DNA of 64,000 nucleotides from Prolixibacteraceae bacterium. GTDB taxonomy: Bacteria > Bacteroidota > Bacteroidia > Bacteroidales > Prolixibacteraceae. Both the position numbers and the translations under genes were made by a program. Below are positions 46,840-54,241 of this stretch, piece after piece; positions within the stretch are counted from its first letter, which is position 1; the number at the start of each line of letters is the position of its first letter. The DNA lies in NCBI GenBank assembly GCA_019163175.1, contig JAFLKN010000015.1, positions 471,552-535,551 of the forward strand, given 5' to 3'. The notes under the pieces are model-generated. The model saw nothing but the letters and a program-made list of their open reading frames with translations, was not told the origin of the DNA and did no database searches.

Positions 46840-47280
46840 TCCAACCGGTACTGTAAAATAAAAAGTTGAACCTTTTCCATTTTCCGATTCCATTCAAATG
46901 GTTTCCCCCCAATATTTCCACCAGACTCTTTGAAATTGACAATCCTAATCCATTGCCTTCATCCCTTCGTGTTTCAGGTGCTTCCACCTGCCTGAAACGT
47001 TCAAATATCTGTTTGTGATAAACTTCGGGTATTCCAATTCCAGTATCTTTAGCATGAAACAGAATCCAATCAAGGCATCACCTTAAATCCGATCTCGATG
47101 TAAACCTTTCTGTAAATTTCAATGAGTTGGTGCCAGTTTGACTACTTCTGCCTAAGTTAAATTTCATCAGATTGACTCTGAATGTTCTCATCTTGATTTA
47201 AGCATCCCAAAACCATGGCGCACTGCTTTAAACAAAAATTCTTGTTTGATTACTATAATTAGTCGATCTATTAGATTATA
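46840..47280 (-). pseudogene. Decayed C-terminal remnant of a histidine kinase
   Basis: Read on the minus strand across shifting frames, this stretch gives IDRLIIVIKQEFLFKAVRHG, then SQSDEI-stop-LRQK, NSLKFTE, IEIGFK, FHAKDTGIGIPEVYHKQIF, ERFRQVEAPETRRDEGNG and LGLSISKSLVEILGG. These match in order the HisKA-to-HATPase_c segment of the kinase at 39166 (VNRLIKSVQKEFARK, ESDETKVRQILTN, DTGIGIPEVYHDRIF, GNGLGLSISKSLVELLGG). There are at least two in-frame stops and three frame changes. It has no N-terminal sensor part: the homology starts abruptly next to the end of the following kinase gene. It is dead by sequence and probably left from a tandem kinase duplication. Confidence 0.85.
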
Positions 47281-47315
47281 AAGACTTTGTTGGCTGAGAT
47301 CGGAGAATGGTATAT

Positions 47316-48464
47316 TTATTTTTGGGGAATTGTGAAGAAAAAAGTACTCCCTTGCCCTTCCTCGCTCTCAACCCAAATTCGACCACCTTGTTTTTCAACA
47401 AAATCTTTACAAAGCAAAAGACCAAGTCCGGTACTTGGCTCTCCTTCGGTACCAGGCCGACTGGTATGTTCATTCATACGGAAGAGTTTTTGTAGTAAGG
47501 CCTTATTCATTCCAATCCCGGAATCACTGACAGAAAACTGGATTGATTGATTTTCTCCCAAGACCGCAGCAACAGTCACCATTCCCCCTTGTGGGGTAAA
47601 TTTTATCGCATTTGTAGCCAGATTGCGCACCGTTGAAGCAAGCATATTGATATCTGCCTTAATACTTAAATCTTTCGGAACATCAATGATTACTGAGATA
47701 TTCTTTTTCTCGGCCGATTCATTGACCGATAGCAGAATTTCTGTGATCTTTGGAAGAAGCAAAAAAGATTCGGTATTGATACCTATCATTCCCCTTTGTA
47801 TGCGCGACCATTCGAGGAGATTTTCGAGAAGAGCATGTAAGTTTTGTGCCGATGTTTTTAAATCATTAGCCATTTCATGAATCTCTGTCAGGGTATAACT
47901 ATCGAAGTTCTCAGCCATCAATTCTGTAAATCCCAGAAACGCAACAAATGGATTTCGCAGATCGTGCGCTATAATTGAAAAGAATTTATCCTTTTCTGCA
48001 TTCAATTTTTGAAGTTCATCCAGTTGTAAAACAATCTGTTCTTCCATTAACTTCTTCTCTCGTAACGATTCAATCATTTTATTGAATCCTATCGAAAATT
48101 CACCTAAAAAACTTACTTTTTGCTTTAAATCACCTTTAGCAATTTGCTGTGTTTGCCAGGTAAGGTGAAGCAAATTTGAATGGAGCTGCTTGAATTGAGT
48201 AATGCTATAATTATGGCGTTTCGGATCTGCTGGGGGTGAGACATCCAGATTTCCATTGGCAATTTCGCGGAGAAAGACTGCGCCTTCATGATACTGCTGA
48301 ATAAATTCCCTGAAATTGGCTATAAATTCAGGATTTGAGATTTGACTTCCCAATTCCTCTTCCATTTTCCCGAACTTTTCCAAAGCCAAATTTATTTTCC
48401 CCTCAACCAGGAACGTTAAAATCTGATTAAGAATAGAAAATGTGTCTTTCCCTTCACTGTTCAT
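47316..48464 (-). CDS. Soluble histidine kinase with HAMP-like region, partner of the V4R protein
   Basis: A 382-residue kinase without a membrane helix. Residues 1-145 are helical and contain two HAMP-like segments (FLREIANGNLDVSPP and QTQQIAKGDLKQKVSF...FNKMIESL). HisKA has the phospho-acceptor H167 in FFSIIAHDLRNPFVAF. HATPase_c shows LATNAIKFTPQGG, DSGIGMNKA and GEPSTGLGLLLCKDF. There is no receiver, so the product hands phosphate to a separate protein. It begins 9 bp after the V4R-domain gene, so the two are co-transcribed and the V4R protein is the likely sensory input. The end of the gene lies next to a decayed kinase remnant. Confidence 0.88.
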   Translation of the reverse strand: MNSEGKDTFSILNQILTFLVEGKINLALEKFGKMEEELGSQISNPEFIANFREFIQQYHEGAVFLREIANGNLDVSPPADPKRHNYSITQFKQLHSNLLHLTWQTQQIAKGDLKQKVSFLGEFSIGFNKMIESLREKKLMEEQIVLQLDELQKLNAEKDKFFSIIAHDLRNPFVAFLGFTELMAENFDSYTLTEIHEMANDLKTSAQNLHALLENLLEWSRIQRGMIGINTESFLLLPKITEILLSVNESAEKKNISVIIDVPKDLSIKADINMLASTVRNLATNAIKFTPQGGMVTVAAVLGENQSIQFSVSDSGIGMNKALLQKLFRMNEHTSRPGTEGEPSTGLGLLLCKDFVEKQGGRIWVESEEGQGSTFFFTIPQK

Positions 48465-48473
48465 GATTTACGT

Positions 48474-48998
48474 TTAAGATTTAGCCAATTCAACGGCAAA
48501 GCGGCAAGTTCTGTCACCTGTTCCCCAACAATCAATTTCCTTGACTTCGAAATTCAAATTGGTATATTGATGCATTATGCCTGCAATGAAGCCTTCATCA
48601 TAATCACAAAAAGCTACACCACTGTATGGAAGTCCAGAACAATCCAAATCTTCTCCTACTGTCAATAAAAATGACATTTTTTCAAGGTCAGCTTTTTCGA
48701 ACCGGAGTACACCTATGCCAAATTCGAGCAGTTTATCGGCTAAATTTGCCCCAAAATCATCGAAACCTAGTGTGCAATCCAAAATATTTTTACAAAATTC
48801 AACTCCTGCTTTAAAACCTGCATCTATGAAAAATAAATTTGTTTTATCAGGTCCTAGTTGCTTTTCAAGTACATCGCGCATGGTATACTGCATCAAACGA
48901 TAAACGGCTACATGCGTATTTGTTCCAAGGTTGGGACGTCCAAGCCTTATATCGCCAAGGTCTTCCCATTTAAAATTGTATTTCGAATTTGTAGTCAT
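48474..48998 (-). CDS. V4R-domain small-molecule sensor protein
   Basis: A 174-residue protein. The N-terminal half is helical (ALYRLMQYT-like segment VYRLMQYTMRDVLEKQLG, then FIDAGFKAGVEFCKNIL). The C-terminal half is a V4R domain (LEFGIGVLRFEKADLEK, SGLPYSGVAFCDYDEGFIAG and the characteristic VKEIDCWGTGDRTCRFAV). V4R proteins bind small molecules such as hydrocarbons, bacteriochlorophyll precursors or metals, and the closing Cys-x6-Cys pair here resembles the conserved cysteines of the family. It lies 9 bp upstream of the soluble kinase at 47316, which suggests a two-gene ligand-sensing module. Confidence 0.75.
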   Translation of the reverse strand: MTTNSKYNFKWEDLGDIRLGRPNLGTNTHVAVYRLMQYTMRDVLEKQLGPDKTNLFFIDAGFKAGVEFCKNILDCTLGFDDFGANLADKLLEFGIGVLRFEKADLEKMSFLLTVGEDLDCSGLPYSGVAFCDYDEGFIAGIMHQYTNLNFEVKEIDCWGTGDRTCRFAVELAKS

Positions 48999-49060
48999 AA
49001 CAGTTAAATTTGTTGTTTTTTTACTCAGTTGGACGTAAGTATTTCAACCATTCGAAAGTA

Positions 49061-52000
49061 CTAACTATTATCTGTTAGTCCTTCTCTATCTAATGGAATT
49101 GTAAAATAAAAAATAGAGCCTTTCCCCTTTTCAGACTTCATCCCTATTTTTCCGCCAATCATTTCTACAAGGCTTTTCGAGATAGCCAGTCCAAGACCAT
49201 TCCCTCCATATTTCCGTGTCATAGTTTCCTCTACCTGTCGGAACCGTTCAAATATCTGACTGTGAAATTCTCCGGAAATTCCGATACCCGTATCTTGCAC
49301 CTGAAAAAGAACCGATTCATTTTGTACCCTAAACCCGACTTCAACGGAGCCATTTTCGGTAAATTTTATTGCATTGCTAACAAAATTGATCAAGACCTGC
49401 TTCACTTTTGCTGAATCGCTGTATATACTGATTTCCTCCTCTGAATTTGAGGGAGCCATTCGCAATTCAATGCCTTTCTCAATGGCATTGTAAGAGTATT
49501 CCTTCGCTATGTCAGAAAGAAGTCGGTTGACCGAGAAATAATTCATTTTTAAATCTACCTGGCCCGCTTCTATTTTCGATAAATCCATAATATCCGATAT
49601 TATCGACAGTAAACCACTACCGCTGTTATTGATCATTCGGGCAAATTCATCATGTTGTTCCTGGTCAAAATCAGGGTCAAGCAACAATTCTGAAAACCCA
49701 ATTATACTGTTTAGAGGCGTACGAATTTCATGACTCATATTGGCCAAAAAAGCAGATTTCAGTCGGTCGCTTTCCTGTGCCTTTTCTTTTGCAGTTACGA
49801 GATCATCGATCATCCTTTTCTTGTCTGTGATGTCTTCCTTTATGGCGAGTAAAAATTCGATATCGCCGCCCTCGTTAGTAATCGGAGAAATTACGGCACT
49901 CTCCCAGTATAACTCACCATTTTTTCTTTTATTCTGCATTTCGCCAAACCAATCATTACCGGCCAATATGGTTTCCCATAGATTCTTGTAGTATTCATTG
50001 GATTGATGGCCTGATTTCAAAAGCCTGGGATTATTACCTTTTACCTCCTCCTGAGTATAACCTGTTGATTCAGTAAATTTTGGATTCACGTATTGAATAT
50101 CGCCCTTTCTGTCGGTAATTACAATGGTTAGCGGACTTTGATCAAACACTTTACCCATTAATCTTAAATCCTGCTCTATTTTTTTCCGTTCGATCGAAGT
50201 ACTTATCTGGTGAGAAACAAATTCAAGCATTAACTTTTCTTTTTCGGTAAAAGCATTTGGATTATCATAGCTTTGGACTACAATTGCCCCAATTACCTTT
50301 CTTTTGACATACAGCGGAACGCCAAGCCAGATTTTAGAAACTGTCCCTATCAACTCAATTTCACCAGCTTCGTATAGTTTATTTATCTCTTCAGCACTGG
50401 CCAAAAGCGATTTTTTATTTTTTATGACATATCCAGTCAGCGATTTTTCTGCCGGCCATGATTCAATTTGGTCGTACTTATCCCTTTCATAATGTGTCGA
50501 CAACATTCCGTTTGCTTCGTCATAATAAGCGATATAGAAATTACTGGAATCGAGTAGCTTGCCTATTTGATTACTTATTATTTCGATCAATTCGGATAAA
50601 TTAATTGAAGAGAGTGCAGCATTGGAAATTTCATACAACACGCGTTGTACCTGATCGGCCCGAACTTTTTCAGTAATATCTGTTTGTGTTCCCCACATTC
50701 TGATTAATTGATTATTTTCAACTATCCCCAATGAATTATTGCTGAAAATAATCTTCTGGCCCCGTGCCCCAAATTCTTCCGTCACTTCATTTTCAGTACG
50801 GTAACCATTGCGTATAAACGACCTTATTACTCCCCTGTTAATTTCATTATACCTGCCTCCGTGAAAATCGAGATGACCCTTCCCAATAACTTCACTTTTA
50901 TCTGTTACTCCGTACATTTTCACAAAAGCATCGTTGCACTCGGCAATAAGCATGTGATCGTAAATAAAATCGACCTGTTCTTCAATTGGTAAATCTAAAT
51001 TCATTGGCTGATCGCTTTCGAAGCGGTAAACTCCCTCGGAAACCTGAGAGATGAACTGCTTGTACCGATCTTTACTCTCCATAAGTTCGACCTCGGCTTG
51101 CTTACGGTCGGTTATATCCTGAAATATTTCGAGCATTGCTTTTTTGCCTTTGAACATCATTCCGGTGTGGCTGATCTCAAAGATCCTTCCACCTAAAATG
51201 CCAGACGATTCATAGGTTTCAGTTTTCCCAATTTCTATCCCTTTTTTCAATGGACAATTTCGGCATTGTATTTTATCATCAGAATACAAGTCCCAACATT
51301 TGCAGCCCATTGCTTTCTTGCCAAAAACATTTTCCAGATTATCGCTTTGAAAAAGAATATTTCCATGTTCATCAACGATGTCCATGCCGAATGGAATGGT
51401 TTTCAGTAATGATCTATTAAATTCGTATGATTCGTTTCTGGCCTTTTCTGTCAGTTTGCGTTCGGTAATATCCTGAATGGTTCCAATCATTTCAATGGCA
51501 TTACCTTCAGTATCGAATTTCAATTTGCCCAAACCGTGTACCCATCTGATTTCATGATCCGATTGACTGATAATCTGGTATTCTTTATTAAATGGCTGTC
51601 GTTTGCCGACAACTTCTTCGCTAAAGTATTTTGCCATCATCTCGCGGTCGTCAGGATGAATGATTTTGAGCCAACTCTGGAGGGTTTTATTGTAGCTTTT
51701 ATCAATACCAAAAATTTGTTCGAGCACTTCAGATGCAGTCCAATGATCGTCAACAATATCAAACTTGTATGAACCAACATATGCAGCGCGTTGCGATTCT
51801 TTGAAAAAGTATTCGCTTTCTTGTAATAAATTTTCAGCCTCCTTACGCTCCGTGATATTTAAAACAAGCCCGGAAACAAGGAGCGGTCTTCCTTCCGCAT
51901 CTCTTTTAGTAACCGAACCAATATCATAATACCATTTATATTCTCCTGAGATGGTTTTTATTCGGTATTCAACCTCATATTTATTCATAGACCCATTAAG

Positions 52001-54241
52001 GTGCAGCCTCATCGCATCCATTGTATGCTCCCGATCTTCAGGATGAACGAGCGCCATAAAATCGGAGTAATGCTTAAATTCTTCAGGAGCATATCCCAAC
52101 ATCTCAGCTTTTCGCTTTTCAAATATAACCTGACCCGTTGTCATGTCCATTTCCCACCACGACATGTTTGCCGTGCTCATTGCAAGTTCCAATCTGGCAA
52201 CATTTTCATGCAATTTATCTTCCGCATGCTTTCGTTCGGTGATGTCACGAAAAGTTCCCATCACACAACTTTTTCCATTATAATCTACCGCTGAAGCCAG
52301 AATTTCTACCGGAACTTCAGTTCCATCAGTACGAAGAACTGTATTCTCAATGGCATGTGAGTCTACCTTTTGTTTTACCAGTTCCTTATGCTCTTTAAAG
52401 GTATCTTTGGAATAATTTTCCTTAACAGGTGGGTGCAATTGCGATTGATGGATTCCAACCAGTTCATTGTACGGACGAAGCATTAACCGGGAGGCAGCTT
52501 CATTCGCATCAACAATAAATCCTGATCCAATTTCGGCAATAAAAATGGCATCTGCCGCTTTTTCGAATAATTCCCGGAACTTGGCTTCGCTTTCGAGAAG
52601 TGCTTCTTCTGCCAGTTTTCGTTTGGAAATGTCAAACATGATTCCCTGGGTGCCTATGATGTTTCCATAAGAGTCAATGACAGGCATCCTCATAACATGC
52701 ATATACCACTTGGTGCCATCGCTATGATTATCATACACCTCTTCGCTCTCGAAGATCTTACCGGTTCGCATAATTTGTTCATGTAAATCTTGACCTACCA
52801 AAGCATACTGAGTGGCAAGTTCCTGATCTCCGTAAACAGCTATTTCTCTGGCAGCAACTTCCAATGGCGTAAGTCCAATCAGCTCCTTCTCGGATAAACC
52901 TTTGAGCTTCAAAAATTGTGAATTAGCCAGTATATAACGTCCCTCAAAGTCTTTCCTGAATACCGGGTTGGGCAACTGCTGTATAAAAGAATGATACAGA
53001 GCTTCGCTTTCCTTCAAGGCCTGTTCTATTATCTTGTCCCTGGTAATATCAACCAATCCTCCATAAAGAATGTTGAAAATACTGCCAACCGGGCCTTTTG
53101 TACATTCGGCAGAGGCCTGCAACCACACCATACTGCCATCTTTCTTCCGGATACGTAGTTCACATTCGTCCGAACATCCGGGAATTACTCCCAGAATGTG
53201 ACTTTTAAAAAATGGAAAATCTTCGTCAATGACTAATTTTCCCCAGCATTTCATTGCGATTAGCTCCTCGGGAGTATATCCGGTTATTTCTTCGGTTGCT
53301 CCATACAACCAATTGATAGTGCTATTTCCGCTCAAATCGGTTTCGCAGCTATAAGATATATCTGAAATACTGGAAGAAATATGACGAAACCGTTCTTCAC
53401 TCTCTTTCAATTGCTGTTCAGCTTTTTGACGCTCCGAGATATCACGAACAAGTCCTTCTGTGCCATAAATCTGCCCATCAATATTGCAAAGTAGCTGGAC
53501 ATTCATCGACGCCCAAAAAATGCTTCCATCTTTCCTTCTGGCCCTACAAACAAAGTCTTCAATACGTCTTTTACTGCGTAATTCCACGATTAACGAATCA
53601 CGTTCCTTTGGATCTGCGTAGAAAGAATTTGCAGGTTGGCCAATGATTTCATCCAGAGATCTGTATCCAAACATTTTAAGTGCTGAAGGACTTGCCAGGG
53701 TAAAAATTCCGGAAATATCAGCCTGAAAATAGGCATCCTGAAGATTCTCAAAGATACCCTTAAATTGAGCCTGACTTTGCACAAGTTCGTTGGTTCGTTC
53801 TTCAACCAGCCGTTTCAGTCGCTCATTTTCGTTGCGTTTATCGGTATTGGCCGTTTTAATTTTAACCATCGCTCTGATCTGGGCAGTGAGTTCGCTTTCG
53901 TCAATTGGTTTTGCCAGAAAGGCTTCCCCACCGCATTCGAGCGCCTTTATCCGGCTTTCCTGATCGCCCTTTAGTGCAGTGACAAAAACCACCGGAATAT
54001 CACATAATCGTGGATCAGTTTTCAATTTCCGACAAACTTCAAAACCATCCATCTCGGGCATCACAATATCAAGCAAAATAACATCCGGATCTTCCTGAAT
54101 ACTTAGTTCCAGACCACGTTTACCACTTATTGCAGTGAACACTGTTGCCTCAGGAAACGCCTCTCTGATCAGCGCTTTTAAGCTAATGAGGTTGTCTGGA
54201 TTGTCGTCGATGGCCAGTATCTTTATTTTTCTAATTTCCAT
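49061..54241 (-). CDS. Giant REC-PAS(9)-GAF histidine kinase (about 1726 aa)
   Basis: The start at 54241 (MEIRKIKILAIDDNPDNL) opens directly with a receiver domain. Its acidic pair is D12/D13, the phospho-acceptor D58, T88 and K111. The upstream frame to 54313 adds only unrelated residues. A coiled coil leads into eight PAS modules (recognised by recurring VRDISERQKAEQ, DITERKHAED and similar linkers), a GAF domain (YEISNAALSSINLSELIEI), a ninth PAS (DQSPLTIVITDRKGD), HisKA (FLANMSHEIRTPLNSIIGFSEL) and HATPase_c (FVSNAIKFTENGS, DTGIGISGE, GGNGLGLAISKSLVEMIGG). One PAS carries a cysteine cluster (GCKCWDLYSDDKIQCRNCP). It has no membrane helix. The start overlaps the stop of the upstream hybrid kinase by 11 nt, so the N-terminal receiver is probably charged by that kinase. 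Confidence 0.9.
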   Translation of the reverse strand: MEIRKIKILAIDDNPDNLISLKALIREAFPEATVFTAISGKRGLELSIQEDPDVILLDIVMPEMDGFEVCRKLKTDPRLCDIPVVFVTALKGDQESRIKALECGGEAFLAKPIDESELTAQIRAMVKIKTANTDKRNENERLKRLVEERTNELVQSQAQFKGIFENLQDAYFQADISGIFTLASPSALKMFGYRSLDEIIGQPANSFYADPKERDSLIVELRSKRRIEDFVCRARRKDGSIFWASMNVQLLCNIDGQIYGTEGLVRDISERQKAEQQLKESEERFRHISSSISDISYSCETDLSGNSTINWLYGATEEITGYTPEELIAMKCWGKLVIDEDFPFFKSHILGVIPGCSDECELRIRKKDGSMVWLQASAECTKGPVGSIFNILYGGLVDITRDKIIEQALKESEALYHSFIQQLPNPVFRKDFEGRYILANSQFLKLKGLSEKELIGLTPLEVAAREIAVYGDQELATQYALVGQDLHEQIMRTGKIFESEEVYDNHSDGTKWYMHVMRMPVIDSYGNIIGTQGIMFDISKRKLAEEALLESEAKFRELFEKAADAIFIAEIGSGFIVDANEAASRLMLRPYNELVGIHQSQLHPPVKENYSKDTFKEHKELVKQKVDSHAIENTVLRTDGTEVPVEILASAVDYNGKSCVMGTFRDITERKHAEDKLHENVARLELAMSTANMSWWEMDMTTGQVIFEKRKAEMLGYAPEEFKHYSDFMALVHPEDREHTMDAMRLHLNGSMNKYEVEYRIKTISGEYKWYYDIGSVTKRDAEGRPLLVSGLVLNITERKEAENLLQESEYFFKESQRAAYVGSYKFDIVDDHWTASEVLEQIFGIDKSYNKTLQSWLKIIHPDDREMMAKYFSEEVVGKRQPFNKEYQIISQSDHEIRWVHGLGKLKFDTEGNAIEMIGTIQDITERKLTEKARNESYEFNRSLLKTIPFGMDIVDEHGNILFQSDNLENVFGKKAMGCKCWDLYSDDKIQCRNCPLKKGIEIGKTETYESSGILGGRIFEISHTGMMFKGKKAMLEIFQDITDRKQAEVELMESKDRYKQFISQVSEGVYRFESDQPMNLDLPIEEQVDFIYDHMLIAECNDAFVKMYGVTDKSEVIGKGHLDFHGGRYNEINRGVIRSFIRNGYRTENEVTEEFGARGQKIIFSNNSLGIVENNQLIRMWGTQTDITEKVRADQVQRVLYEISNAALSSINLSELIEIISNQIGKLLDSSNFYIAYYDEANGMLSTHYERDKYDQIESWPAEKSLTGYVIKNKKSLLASAEEINKLYEAGEIELIGTVSKIWLGVPLYVKRKVIGAIVVQSYDNPNAFTEKEKLMLEFVSHQISTSIERKKIEQDLRLMGKVFDQSPLTIVITDRKGDIQYVNPKFTESTGYTQEEVKGNNPRLLKSGHQSNEYYKNLWETILAGNDWFGEMQNKRKNGELYWESAVISPITNEGGDIEFLLAIKEDITDKKRMIDDLVTAKEKAQESDRLKSAFLANMSHEIRTPLNSIIGFSELLLDPDFDQEQHDEFARMINNSGSGLLSIISDIMDLSKIEAGQVDLKMNYFSVNRLLSDIAKEYSYNAIEKGIELRMAPSNSEEEISIYSDSAKVKQVLINFVSNAIKFTENGSVEVGFRVQNESVLFQVQDTGIGISGEFHSQIFERFRQVEETMTRKYGGNGLGLAISKSLVEMIGGKIGMKSEKGKGSIFYFTIPLDREGLTDNS

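Noticed and set aside
46760..46987. 75-residue minus-strand frame resembling a kinase end
   Set aside because: It is only the last intact piece of the decayed kinase remnant. The frame changes and stops upstream show that it is not a complete gene.
42919..54241. Kinase linker motifs (ITERKQAE and similar) as a DNA repeat array
   Set aside because: The recurrence reflects repeated PAS linkers at protein level and not a tandem DNA repeat.
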